A stretch of DNA of 64,000 bases from DASWIG01 sp965371445. Its GTDB lineage: Bacteria; Acidobacteriota; Thermoanaerobaculia; Multivoradales; J023. Each line of letters starts with the position of its first letter. The first letter of the stretch is position 1. Below, in pieces: positions 27,817 through 36,097 of the stretch. The position numbers and the translations under genes are program-made. The notes beneath the pieces were generated by a model. It did no database searches and had not been told where the DNA came from. It worked only from the letters and a program-made list of their open reading frames with translations. Where the stretch lies: the NCBI GenBank assembly GCA_965371445.1, contig CBDUYN010000035.1:1-64000 (forward strand), written 5' to 3'.

Positions 27817-28364
27817 AGGAACGTGACCAGTATCTCAAAGTCGTCCAGTGGTCTGAAGTGGACCAGTGCTATGTCGGCACTTGCCCTGGCTTCGTCCTGG
27901 GTGGCGTTCACGGCGACGACGAGGTGGAGGTGTATCGGGAGCTTTGCGAGGTCGTCGACGGATGGATTCAGACCTTCCACGAGGACGGAGAGCCTTTGCC
28001 CCCCGCCACCGCGGCGCCGGAGCCTTCCGAGACGGAAGCCTGGCTTTTGAGTGGGAGGCCGAGATCTGCCTCCAAACTCGTAGATCCGCGCCTCTACCGG
28101 CTGCTCGACGATCAGGGCACAGGCAGTGAAGTGGCAGAGCCTCGGACCCCCTACGGCGACGAAATCGACGAGCCTCGTGCCGAGCTCGCTTCTCTCATCC
28201 AAGAAGCCGTCCTGCCCTGGACCCGAATCGCCAGTTGGACGGATGCCGAAAAAATCCGCTCCGAGGTGGAACGGAGGATCCGTCGACATCTCAAGGCAGC
28301 CCGCTATTCCCGCGAAGCCGCCACGAGTCTCGTCCCGAAGATCGTCGGACTTCTTCGTGACTAG
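27813..28364 (+). CDS. hicB: HicB-like antitoxin with unusual C-terminal extension
   Basis: The 183-aa protein has a HicB N-terminal domain (1-70: KVVQWSEVDQCYVGTCPGFVLGGVHGDDEVEVYRELCEVV), the partially degraded RNase-H-like fold that blocks HicA. Instead of the usual short DNA-binding tail it has about 110 more residues. The last 60 (ASWTDAEKIRSEVERRIRRHLKAARYSREAATSLVPKIVGLL) are a charged helical segment that faintly recalls the C-terminus of type I restriction R subunits. No HTH or ribbon-helix-helix is obvious. The last 74 bp run antisense through the end of the Ser/Thr kinase gene. Confidence 0.75.
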   Translation: MKERDQYLKVVQWSEVDQCYVGTCPGFVLGGVHGDDEVEVYRELCEVVDGWIQTFHEDGEPLPPATAAPEPSETEAWLLSGRPRSASKLVDPRLYRLLDDQGTGSEVAEPRTPYGDEIDEPRAELASLIQEAVLPWTRIASWTDAEKIRSEVERRIRRHLKAARYSREAATSLVPKIVGLLRD

Positions 28365-31300
28365 CGAGCCCGCTTGAATCGTCCAGGGAGGAGAGCGCTT
28401 CCGCCGCCTGGTCGGCGAAGCGTGGAAAGCCCAGGGCGCGTGCCTCCTCGGCGAGCGGCGTGAGCAGATCTCTGCCCGCCTCCTCGTCGCCGGTCTCCAG
28501 CAGCATCCGTCCGAGCGCGAGGCGGGGACGGAACCGAAGAGCCGGAAAATGTCGCGTGACGTCGCCTTCGGCGACCAGGGCTTCCAGGGTCTGCCGCGCG
28601 GCTTCCACGTTGCCGCCGGCCAGGTCGATCCGGGCAGAGACCCCGAGCCGGTCCAGCCGGACGGGGAAGGCTTCCTGGGAGAGCCCTGGTTGCTCGAGTA
28701 GCGGTGCCAAAACCTGCCGGGCCTCTTGGGGCTTCCCTTGGTCCAGGAGGACCTGGGCCAGCGCTCTCCGTGCAAGCGGGGGAGGAAGCTCCGGGCTCGC
28801 TGCCGTCAGCTCACGTATCCGTGCCTCGGCCTGTGACGGGCTCCCCAGGAGAGTCGCTGCCGTGAGGTCGAGCTGGGTCTGCATCCAGGCGTTCCCGGTG
28901 GCGCCCCAGTGCTGGGCCGCGGTTTCAAAGAGGCGGCGGGCTTCGCGATCCTCCCCACGGTAATAGTAGACGTAGGCCAAGGTTTCCGACGCCATGGCCA
29001 GGATGAGCTCGGCTTCCATCTCTCGGCCCGCGGCGAGCGCTTCTCTGGCTCTTCGCTCGGCCCGTTCGAGCTGCCCTAGCTCGACGAGGAGCCTCGCCGA
29101 CTTGCTCGCGGACATGCCGACGGCGAAGAGGTGGCCTCCCTGCCGGGCGTTGAGCAGCGCTTCCTCGAACAGCTCCGCGGAGCGCGGCGGATCTTCGGTC
29201 GAGATCTGGCCGGCCAGGTTGGAGAGGAAGCCGGCCGTCATGGTGAGGTTTCCCGCCTCCCGAGCCTTTTGTGCCGCCTCTTCAAAGAGCTCGACGCTGC
29301 GGGCCGGATCGGAAAGGTGGAGCCGGGCCCCCTGGAGGCTCAAGGCCTCGGCTTCCGTCTGGCGGTCGCCGGTCTTTCGAGCGAGCTCCAGAGCTTCGGC
29401 GAGCATCTCCTGGGCCGGGCGCTCTTCGTCCGATTCCCTTGCCAGCCAGACGAGCGCCAGGGCCGTACCTCGCAGGTCGCCGACTTCGCGGAACGTCTCC
29501 AGGGCGTCCCAGTACGTCAAGGCGAGCCCCGCCCGCTCGGCGGGGAGGTGCCGCAAGACGACGGCGAGGTGGAGCAGAGCCCGTGCCAGGGCGAGGCGGT
29601 CACCGCGCTCCTCGAAGATCTCGCGGGCCTGGGCGAGAGCGCTCCTCGCCTCCTCGCCCCGTCCCAGGCCGAACAGGGCCTCGGCCTCGTGAAGCCGGGC
29701 CTCGGCGAGGAGCGCTTCGGCGTCCAGGGCCTCGGCGGCCTCCGCGGCCCGTCCGGCGGCCCGGCGTTGACGCTCCAGCACGCCGCGCTTGCGGGCCGCC
29801 GCCGCTTCGGCGAGGTCCATGCGCGCCTCGACGTACGGGCCGCCGCCCATCCGCCGGTTGTGGCGCCGGAGCTCCACCACCGTCGCAAGAGCCGCCAGGG
29901 GATCGCCGGAAGCCGTCTCCACCGCCGCCAGGCGCAGGCCGTGCTCGACCTCTTCGGGGTGCTCGTGCCACAGCTCCTCGTAGATCCGCCGCGCCGGCTG
30001 CCAGTCTCGCGCCAGCTCCCGGTAGAGTCCCTCGATCAGCAGCCGTTCTTCCCGCGGCAACGGCTCCGTCATCTCGAACGCCCGGCGAGCCGCCGCCGTG
30101 GCCCGGGTCTCCCAGCCGATCTCCGACCAGCAACTCGCCAGCGCCGAGTGGACCTTCACCGCTTCGGGCTCGGCGGCGGCCGCCGCCGTCAGCAACTCGC
30201 TGGCTTCCCGGAGGTCGTAGCGGCGCAGCCTCTCCAATCCCCAGGTGTAGAGCCGCTTTCCCTCGGCGCTCACCGGCAGGCCGGCTTGAGCCGTCCGGGG
30301 CTCGCCGGCCGCCGGGGCGAGGACCTGAGAGGCGGAATCGGAGGGGCGGGTCTCGACGGTTGGGCGCCTGAGGAAGAGCGCCGCAACGAGGAGGACGGCG
30401 AGGAGCGCCGCCGCGCCGCCCACGGCGCCGAAAGTCCTCGGGGACAGTGCTCTCTCCTCCGCCAGTTGCGCGGCGAGCTCACCGGCGTGCCGGAAGCGCT
30501 CGTCGGGGCGCCGTCGCAGACAACGCAGCACGGCCGCTTCCCACCGGCGATCGAGCTCTGGCCGATGCATCGTGAGAGCCGGCGGATCCTCCGTGAGACG
30601 AAGCCGCGCGGTCTCTTGCGGCGTTGTGCCGCGAAAGGGCAGGACGCCGGTCAGCATCTCGTAGATCACCACCCCGAACGAGTAGACGTCGGCAGCCGGC
30701 GTCGCCGCCGCACCCGCTACCATTTCGGGAGCCGCGTAGGCCGGCGTCCCGCCGCCGGAGGCCGTCGTGTCGGATCGGCCGCGGGGTCCCCCGAGCATCT
30801 CCTGAGCGACGCCGAAGTCGGTCACCACGACGCGGATCCCCGCGTCGGATTCGACCAGCAGGACGTTGGAGCTCTTGAAGTCGCGATGGATCACGCCGGC
30901 CTGATGGGCCGCGTCGAGCGCCGCGGCCATCTCCCGGATCAGGGGAAAGGCCTCCTCAAGCTCGAACGGTCCTTCGCGGCGAAGTCGCTCGGCCATGGTC
31001 TCGCCCCGCACGAGCTCCATGGTGAGGAAAAGGATCGACGGGCTCTCCTGGCCCCAGGCCAAGCGGTCCCGGTGTTGGAAGAGGTCGAAGATCCGGCAGA
31101 CGTTGGGATGGGTCACCTGGCGGGCGAGGTGGATCTCGCGCTTGAAGCGCTCGGCCGATCCCTTCTGCCGGACGAGGTCGGGACGGATCACCTTCAAAGC
31201 CACCGCGGTGCCGAGCTCCAGGTCCTCGGCCTCGAAGACCTGTCCCATCCCCCCCTGGCCCAGCAGCCGGACGATGCGGAAGCGCTCGCCGACCTCCTCG

Positions 31301-31398
31301 CCCGGCGCGAAGGTCGCGACCGTCGGCGCGCCGCCGGAGGCGATCCCGGCCTCCGGCGTGGTCAGCGTCTGGGTAGGCTCGTGCAGGTCGTCTTTCAT
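28291..31398 (-). CDS. Membrane Ser/Thr protein kinase with TPR sensor domain
   Basis: The 1035-aa protein has a complete Hanks-type kinase domain: glycine loop GQGGMG (47-52), K69 in VALKVI, catalytic HRDFKSSN (171-178), DFG (194-196) and APEM. One membrane helix follows (about 335-355). An outer part of about 650 residues is made of TPR repeats (for example AEALFGLGRGEEARSALAQAREIF, ETLAYVYYYRGEDREARRLFE). Such kinases are abundant in Acidobacteriota and Myxococcota. Its ATG overlaps the stop of the Fis-type gene (ATGA), so both form an operon. The final 25 residues are antisense to hicB and do not look like TPR, suggesting that the original end was replaced. Confidence 0.92.
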   Translation of the reverse strand: MKDDLHEPTQTLTTPEAGIASGGAPTVATFAPGEEVGERFRIVRLLGQGGMGQVFEAEDLELGTAVALKVIRPDLVRQKGSAERFKREIHLARQVTHPNVCRIFDLFQHRDRLAWGQESPSILFLTMELVRGETMAERLRREGPFELEEAFPLIREMAAALDAAHQAGVIHRDFKSSNVLLVESDAGIRVVVTDFGVAQEMLGGPRGRSDTTASGGGTPAYAAPEMVAGAAATPAADVYSFGVVIYEMLTGVLPFRGTTPQETARLRLTEDPPALTMHRPELDRRWEAAVLRCLRRRPDERFRHAGELAAQLAEERALSPRTFGAVGGAAALLAVLLVAALFLRRPTVETRPSDSASQVLAPAAGEPRTAQAGLPVSAEGKRLYTWGLERLRRYDLREASELLTAAAAAEPEAVKVHSALASCWSEIGWETRATAAARRAFEMTEPLPREERLLIEGLYRELARDWQPARRIYEELWHEHPEEVEHGLRLAAVETASGDPLAALATVVELRRHNRRMGGGPYVEARMDLAEAAAARKRGVLERQRRAAGRAAEAAEALDAEALLAEARLHEAEALFGLGRGEEARSALAQAREIFEERGDRLALARALLHLAVVLRHLPAERAGLALTYWDALETFREVGDLRGTALALVWLARESDEERPAQEMLAEALELARKTGDRQTEAEALSLQGARLHLSDPARSVELFEEAAQKAREAGNLTMTAGFLSNLAGQISTEDPPRSAELFEEALLNARQGGHLFAVGMSASKSARLLVELGQLERAERRAREALAAGREMEAELILAMASETLAYVYYYRGEDREARRLFETAAQHWGATGNAWMQTQLDLTAATLLGSPSQAEARIRELTAASPELPPPLARRALAQVLLDQGKPQEARQVLAPLLEQPGLSQEAFPVRLDRLGVSARIDLAGGNVEAARQTLEALVAEGDVTRHFPALRFRPRLALGRMLLETGDEEAGRDLLTPLAEEARALGFPRFADQAAEALSSLDDSSGLASHEEVRRSSGRDSWRLRGNSGLP

Positions 31399-31628
31399 CC
31401 TTCCTCCCGATCGCCTGCGCCCTGGCCGCGAAACGTCCGCGGATCGATCCCGAGCCGCTTGAGCTTTTCGGCCAGGCCGTTGCGCGACAGGCCCAGCAGC
31501 CGGGCGGCCCGCACCTGCCGGCCTTCGGTGCCGACGCGGTTCTCGCCGTCGGCGAGCTCAAAGGTGCGCTCGACGCCGTCGAGCTGACCGCGCAGCCGGT
31601 AGAAGAGCTTCGTCTCGGTGGGTTTCAT
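31395..31628 (-). CDS. Small Fis-type helix-turn-helix protein coupled to the kinase
   Basis: The 77-aa product starts at ATG 31628 (AGGA 5 nt upstream). It has a short beta-like N-terminus (TKLFYRLRGQLDGVERTFELADGENRVG) and a C-terminal Fis-type HTH (RQVRAARLLGLSRNGLAEKLKRLGI), the DNA-binding element of sigma-54 activators. The AAA+ and sigma-54-contact modules are absent. It may be a target-site adaptor or repressor. A TATGAT box on this strand at 31673-31678 is a -10 candidate. It is divergent from a sigma-54-type promoter 265 bp away. Confidence 0.75.
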   Translation of the reverse strand: MKPTETKLFYRLRGQLDGVERTFELADGENRVGTEGRQVRAARLLGLSRNGLAEKLKRLGIDPRTFRGQGAGDREEG

Positions 31629-31892
31629 CCAGTCCTGCCGCAAGAGTCGCGGGAAGTCAGAGCAGCCCTCTCATCATAGGCCAGATCCCTCCGTTTGCCA
31701 CTACCTGGCGGATGGTCTGGCTGCGCACGGACTGGGCGTTTTCTGCCCAGGAAGTGGGCACGGCGAGACGTCGGCCGGGAGCTCGGCGGGGTTTGCCAGG
31801 CCGAGAAGGAGCCCTCGCTGCGTTGCTGGAAGTACGGCGAGACGGGCTTGGCGACGAATCCGTGCGGCTCGGGACTGCGCTGCGGTCTTCCC

Positions 31893-31907
31893 TGGCATGC
31901 GGCTTGC
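31893..31907 (+). promoter_or_regulatory. Sigma-54-type (-24/-12) promoter
   Basis: CTGGCATG-CGGC-TTGCT matches the sigma-54 consensus YTGGCACG-N4-TTGCW at all but one defined position. The invariant GG (31894-31895) and GC (31906-31907) are exactly 10 bp apart. The expected start site near 31919 lies just upstream of a perfect Shine-Dalgarno and the small ORF. The strand and spacing point to the 18-codon ORF as its target. Confidence 0.65.
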
Positions 31908-31945
31908 TTTGAGAGGAATCATTCATACGAAAGGAGGTGAAGACC

Positions 31946-32002
31946 ATGAATCTCAAGACGAACGTCAAGGCCGGAAGAAGGCCCATCGGGCGCTGTAGCT
32001 AG
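31946..32002 (+). CDS. Candidate 18-residue peptide gene
   Basis: ATG 31946 opens an 18-codon frame, MNLKTNVKAGRRPIGRCS, closed by TAG. The leader holds AAAGGAGGTGA (31930-31940), fully complementary to the 3' end of 16S rRNA, 5 nt before the ATG. This is the strongest ribosome binding site in the window. A sigma-54-type promoter sits just upstream. The peptide is basic, with a single penultimate Cys, and could be a signal, a leaderless bacteriocin-like product, a modified-peptide precursor or a regulatory uORF. I recall short bacterial ORFs beginning with similar KxxVKAG words but cannot verify a family. Confidence 0.5.
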   Translation: MNLKTNVKAGRRPIGRCS

Positions 32003-32014
32003 CGAGCCCTCGTT

Positions 32015-32036
32015 GCCCTGGGTTGAAACACAGGGC
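32015..32036 (+). terminator. Hairpin after the small ORF
   Basis: GCCCTG (32015-32020) pairs with CAGGGC (32031-32036) around a 10-nt loop, 12 nt after the small ORF stop. A second hairpin with a TTCG loop follows near 32047-32060. There is no T-run, so termination would be weak; they may instead protect a short transcript. Confidence 0.35.
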
Positions 32037-32154
32037 TGGACGCTGTCGTTCCTTCGGGACGAAGAGGGGCCCCGGAGGCGACAGCGGAGACTTCCTGGGT
32101 GCACCGGCGGCTCCGATCGGCTACCATCAGCCGGCCGAGCGAAGAAACGCCGCC

Positions 32155-32829
32155 ATGAGCCACCCCGACACGCCCTTCCGCCTGCTGGTCTTCGACTGGG
32201 ACGGGACGCTGATCGACTCGACCGACGGCATCGTCGGCGCGACCCTGGCGGCGCTTGCGGAGCTCCGGCTCGACGGTCCGTCGCAGCAGGAGATCCGCGA
32301 CGCCATCGGCCTCTCGCCCCAAGAGTCGTTGGCGCGTCTCTTCCCTGGAGCCTCGGCCGAGGAGGAGCGCAGGATCCGCGAGCGCATCCGCCATCACTGG
32401 CTCGAGACCTACAGCTTCCAGGGACGCCTCTTCGACGGCGCCGCCAGGACGATCGTCGAGCTCGCGAACGGCGACTATTACCTGGCCGTCGCCACCGGCA
32501 AGAGCCGCGTCGGGCTTGACCGTGACCTGGAGACGACGGGGCTCCGCAGCCGCTTCCTCGCCAGCCGTACGGCCGACGAGTCGGCCTCGAAGCCCCATCC
32601 GCAGATGCTTCTCGAGCTGATGGAGGAGCTGGGTACAACGCCCGAGGAGACACTGATGATCGGCGACACGACGTTCGACCTCGAGATGGCCGGCAACGCC
32701 GGCGTCGCCTCGGTCGGCGTCCTGACCGGCGCCCACGACCGCGAGAGGCTGGCTACCTGTGGGCCCCGCACGGTCCTCGACAGCGTCGCCGAGCTGCCGC
32801 GATGGCTCGCCGCGACCGCGGGAGCCTGA
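32155..32829 (+). CDS. HAD-superfamily phosphatase, phosphoglycolate-phosphatase-like
   Basis: The 224-aa protein carries all HAD motifs: FDWDGTLIDS (nucleophile D14, acid D16), the helical cap (about 25-85), motif II VATGKSR, motif III KPHP and motif IV MIGDTTFDLEMAGNAG. Layout and length match Gph-like enzymes, which clear 2-phosphoglycolate from DNA repair and oxygenase side reactions. Other phosphomonoester substrates are equally possible. The frame is open further upstream, but ATG 32155 begins the fold correctly. No strong SD is visible. Confidence 0.88.
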   Translation: MSHPDTPFRLLVFDWDGTLIDSTDGIVGATLAALAELRLDGPSQQEIRDAIGLSPQESLARLFPGASAEEERRIRERIRHHWLETYSFQGRLFDGAARTIVELANGDYYLAVATGKSRVGLDRDLETTGLRSRFLASRTADESASKPHPQMLLELMEELGTTPEETLMIGDTTFDLEMAGNAGVASVGVLTGAHDRERLATCGPRTVLDSVAELPRWLAATAGA

Positions 32830-33146
32830 TCTGCTGCTTCGGCCCCAAAGACCGAGAAGGGGTCAACGACCCAGGTTGTCCTCGGCGGTGAGCTCCCCGC
32901 CGTGGAGGTCGGCACAGGGAGGACGGGGAGTGGCCGGGTGAGGGCTCCGAAAAGAAGTCCCGCTCAGGGGACCGCCGAGCAGGTCGCGAAGGCCTGCCGC
33001 TGTCAAGACATATTTCGAGAATTTTCGGCACCGGAGGGGCACCGGGACGAACCTCCGCCGGAGCGATAGAAGCCTACGGTCGAGCCGTTCCACAAGGCGT
33101 TGCAGGTGTGTCCCCAGGAGCATGCTTCCTGGTAGAATGCCTCGCG
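32830..33146. other. Intergenic region without a recognisable gene
   Basis: No frame here encodes a recognisable protein. TAGAAT at 33133-33138 is a -10 candidate for the following metallo-hydrolase gene. The rest is GC-rich, without repeats that I can see. Confidence 0.5.
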
Positions 33147-34028
33147 ATGACGATCTTTCTGCGAATTCCCGTCCTGATCTTGGCCCTCGTGGCCGTGGCC
33201 CACGCCGCCGCCGCGCAGGCTCCGGCGCCTGGCGGCGTCGAGGTGACCTACCTGGCCAACGAGGGCTTCCTGCTCGCCGCCGGGGAGACGTGTGTCCTCG
33301 TCGACGCGCTCTTCACCGACGGCCTCGGCGGTTATCAGGTGCTCCCCTCGGAGAAGCTTGGCCGCCTTGAGGCCGGCGAAGGGCCCTTTGCCGGCGTCGA
33401 CCTCGTGCTGGCCACCCACTACCACGGCGATCACTTCGACCCGCGCTCCGTCGGCCGTCACCTGGCGAGGAACCCGGGGGCCAGGTTCGTCTCGACCGGG
33501 CAGGCCGTCGAACGGCTGCGCGAGACCCTGGGCGAGGACTTCGCCGCGGTGGCCGAGCGGGTGACCGCGTTTTCTCCGGCGGTGGGGGAGCGCGAGTCGT
33601 TCGTCCATGCCGGAATCCGTCTGACCGTGCTGAACCTCCACCACGGGCACGGCCGCCGGCCGGCGGTGCAGCACCTCGGCTTCGTGATCGCGATCGGAGG
33701 GTGGAAGCTCCTCCACATCGGCGACACGGAGGTGACCCGCGACGAATTGGGTGCCTACGACTTGGCGGAGGAGGGAATCGATTTCGCCTTCCTGCCCTAC
33801 TGGCGCCTTCTGGGCGGCCAGGACGACATGGAGGAGATCCGTCCGCGCCTTGTCGTCGCCATGCACGTCCCGCACCGGGGCGCGCCGCCGGACTACTTCT
33901 CGCCAGCCTCAAACCGCGACGGCCTCCTGCGGGTCCTGGGCGAGAGCGTCCCCGGGGTCTGGGTGGCGTCGAAGCCGATGGCGTCGCAGCGGTATCCGCC
34001 GGCGGAGAGCCTTGAGGCCGGGGAGTGA
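33147..34028 (+). CDS. Secreted metallo-beta-lactamase-fold hydrolase
   Basis: The 293-aa protein starts at ATG 33147, directly ahead of a signal peptide (FLRIPVLILALVAVAHAAAAQ). The zinc motif T-H91-Y-H93-G-D95-H96-F-D is intact. LLHIGDTEVT and MHVPHRG supply later ligands. The UlaG/YtnP-like layout points to a phosphodiesterase, lactonase or related hydrolase rather than a beta-lactamase. No SD is visible, but a TAGAAT box ends 8 nt upstream of the ATG, so translation may start on a nearly leaderless mRNA. Confidence 0.85.
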   Translation: MTIFLRIPVLILALVAVAHAAAAQAPAPGGVEVTYLANEGFLLAAGETCVLVDALFTDGLGGYQVLPSEKLGRLEAGEGPFAGVDLVLATHYHGDHFDPRSVGRHLARNPGARFVSTGQAVERLRETLGEDFAAVAERVTAFSPAVGERESFVHAGIRLTVLNLHHGHGRRPAVQHLGFVIAIGGWKLLHIGDTEVTRDELGAYDLAEEGIDFAFLPYWRLLGGQDDMEEIRPRLVVAMHVPHRGAPPDYFSPASNRDGLLRVLGESVPGVWVASKPMASQRYPPAESLEAGE

Positions 34029-34049
34029 GGATCTGCTAGGATCGATCTC

Positions 34050-35078
34050 ATGATCAACTCCGTCGAGATCGAGAACTTCCGCGGGATTCGCCGGGGAGCC
34101 TTGAAGGACCTGGGCGCGTTGACGATCCTTACCGGGCCCAACGGCTGCGGCAAGAGCACGATCGTCGATGCTCTGTTGATCGCGGCGAGCCCGAAGCCCT
34201 GGGAGGGTGTCGGGCAAGCCGTGGAGCGTCATCGGGCGACCCACGACGGCGCTCGTTGGCTCATCGGGCGCGAGGGTGAGGCGGCAAGGATCTTCGTGAA
34301 AACACAACGCACAAGAGGCAGCGAGTTGAAATGGGAACGGATTCCGATTGCCGAGGCATCTGGCGGCATTCCGCCTCACAGCCGGATATGGATTACCGTG
34401 GTTGATTACGTCGGGGACTTGCAGGAGAATACATTCTTCGCCGCCGGCTACAAGGAGATAGTGTTCTCCGGGGATGGTTCCTATACACCGGGGCAGAGTG
34501 GTGGCATTCCCATTCCCTCTTCTCCTCTGGGTCACGTCCGGCTAGTGGATTCCTCTACACCCGTCCCCCTCGACGAGGCGTTTTCCGGAACTTTCCGGCA
34601 AGGCCGCAAGAAGGACGTATTGGCGCTTCTGGAAGCTCTCGTCTCGGATCTGGACGGAGTCGAGATCCTCGTCGAGGACGACAGGACACCGATGGTGTAC
34701 GTCGATGACGGTCGGAACCGCGTTCCCGCCAGTCTCTCAGGAGACGGCATATACGCTTTTCTTCAGCTGGCTCTGGAGCTCGCTGCAAGCCCCGGAGGTC
34801 TCGTCCTCGTCGAGGAGCCTGAAGTCTTTCAGCATTTGCGCGCCATCCGACAGTCTGCCCGAGCTCTGGTCGCGGCCGTTCGCCGCGGTGTCCAGATCGT
34901 CGTTACGACTCACAGCCTGGAACTGATCGACGCCATACTCGGCGAATCTGAGGAGGAGGACCGCGAACGACTCGTGCTGTTCAATCTCCTGCTCAGCGAC
35001 GGCGAGCTCAAATCCAGCCGTTTTCCCGGGCCGGATGTCGCCTTTGCTCGCGAATCCATGGAGAAGGATCTGCGATGA
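34050..35078 (+). CDS. OLD/AriA-like AAA ATPase of a putative defence pair
   Basis: The 342-aa protein is an ABC/SMC-type ATPase: INSVEIENFRGIRRGAL start, Walker A GPNGCGKST (29-37), signature-like SGDG (240-243), Walker B LVLVEEPE (251-258) and H-loop TTHSLELID. Between Walker A and the signature is a short variable region instead of a long coiled coil. This is the AAA_21/OLD-type architecture seen in AriA of PARIS, in retron effectors and in other phage-defence ATPases. The stop overlaps the next ATG (ATGA), coupling it to the TOPRIM gene. TGCTAGGAT 7 nt before the ATG suggests a leaderless transcript. GC is visibly lower than in its neighbours. Confidence 0.85.
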   Translation: MINSVEIENFRGIRRGALKDLGALTILTGPNGCGKSTIVDALLIAASPKPWEGVGQAVERHRATHDGARWLIGREGEAARIFVKTQRTRGSELKWERIPIAEASGGIPPHSRIWITVVDYVGDLQENTFFAAGYKEIVFSGDGSYTPGQSGGIPIPSSPLGHVRLVDSSTPVPLDEAFSGTFRQGRKKDVLALLEALVSDLDGVEILVEDDRTPMVYVDDGRNRVPASLSGDGIYAFLQLALELAASPGGLVLVEEPEVFQHLRAIRQSARALVAAVRRGVQIVVTTHSLELIDAILGESEEEDRERLVLFNLLLSDGELKSSRFPGPDVAFARESMEKDLR

Positions 35079-35815
35079 CGCGTCAGCACGTCATCCTTTG
35101 CGAAGGCTTCGACGATCGAGCGTTCTGGGCCGGTTGGCTTATCTACCTCGGGTGCCAGGATCAAGGACGGCGTCGCCCCGTATACGACGCTTGGGGCGAA
35201 GAGGTCAAGAACGGAAAGTATCTCTTCACGACGCGTGGCGCCTCGAACGTCTTAGTCGACCCGGTCCATGGAGGGAGCGAGGTCCGGGCAACGGCGATGA
35301 CCTACTTCCGTCAGCACAATACCAAACCGATCGGTCGAATGATTGTCAACATTGACTCGGACGCCGAAGGAGAGGGCCGTACGTCGAGCGCGCGTGAGGT
35401 CATCGCGGGTATCGTCCGCGACTACGACGGAGGAGCCGTCGGTGATCTGGATGGCCCCCATTCCATCGACGATGTTGAGGTTTGGCCTGTCGTCTGGGAA
35501 TGTCTCGACTCTGGCGAGATTCCTGGGATCCCCCGCCAGCAAACACTCGAACGGCTTGCAGCTGCCGCAATCGTAGCTGCTTATGCGGAACGAGGTGAAC
35601 CGGTCCAGCGTTGGCTCGAGGCTGAGCCAGTCGAGGAGAACACGAATCACAAGAACTACGGCATGTCCTATTTCGCCAAGTGGTATGCTCAACGCCACGG
35701 TCACGGTGACTTCTATCGAGCCCTGTGGCGCGACGAGGCCGTCGCTGAGCAGCTCAAGGCCAGGTTGACGGCGACCGGCGCCTGGCAGCTGGTAGAAGAG
35801 TTGGTGGCGGATTAA
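35075..35815 (+). CDS. TOPRIM-like protein, partner of the ATPase
   Basis: The 246-aa protein has TOPRIM-type acidic motifs: E10 in HVILCEGFDDRAFW, and the D94-x-D96 pair in MIVNIDSDAEGEG. In OLD nucleases and in AriB of PARIS such residues bind two metals for nucleic-acid cleavage. The rest, including the helical C-terminus YFAKWYAQRHGHGDFYRALW, is not familiar. Overlap with the ATPase gene implies a fixed stoichiometry. It may be the effector nuclease released or activated by the ATPase; that mechanism is inferred from related systems. Confidence 0.75.
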   Translation: MTRQHVILCEGFDDRAFWAGWLIYLGCQDQGRRRPVYDAWGEEVKNGKYLFTTRGASNVLVDPVHGGSEVRATAMTYFRQHNTKPIGRMIVNIDSDAEGEGRTSSAREVIAGIVRDYDGGAVGDLDGPHSIDDVEVWPVVWECLDSGEIPGIPRQQTLERLAAAAIVAAYAERGEPVQRWLEAEPVEENTNHKNYGMSYFAKWYAQRHGHGDFYRALWRDEAVAEQLKARLTATGAWQLVEELVAD

Positions 35816-35842
35816 ACCAGCCTGTCATTCAAAAGGAAGAAG

Positions 35843-36097
35843 ATGCTTTTCATCAAATCATTCAAAGGCTACGAGGACCGCATCAGCGAGATCGACAGCG
35901 AGGTCAACGCCTGGGTCCTGGCGCAGGGCGCCACTATCCAGGTCATGGACGTCAAGATCGCCTTGGCTCACGAGCCGGGTTCAAGCTCCGGCATGGGCGA
36001 CCTGATCTACGTCGTGGTCTACCGCGCCGACTTGCCCGCGCCGGAAATGCCGCCGGCCGGAGCGGTTGGCGGCAGGCCGGAAGGATTCGAATACTGA
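35843..36097 (+). CDS. Small conserved-looking hypothetical protein
   Basis: The 84-aa product has AAAAGGAAG 4-10 nt before its ATG. The first 65 residues form an alternating beta-alpha-beta pattern (LFIKSFKGYEDRISEIDSEVNAWV, IQVMDVKIALAHEP, DLIYVVVYRAD). They end in a flexible Pro/Gly tail. The layout suggests a small alpha/beta sandwich. No family is recognised. Its stop overlaps the start of the TPR protein gene (TGATG), so the two are coupled. Confidence 0.7.
   Translation: MLFIKSFKGYEDRISEIDSEVNAWVLAQGATIQVMDVKIALAHEPGSSSGMGDLIYVVVYRADLPAPEMPPAGAVGGRPEGFEY

Noticed and set aside
31629..31998. Several overlapping open frames between the Fis-type gene and the small ORF
   Set aside because: None has an SD and the translations are Arg/Pro-rich. 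The region is better explained as a divergent promoter region.
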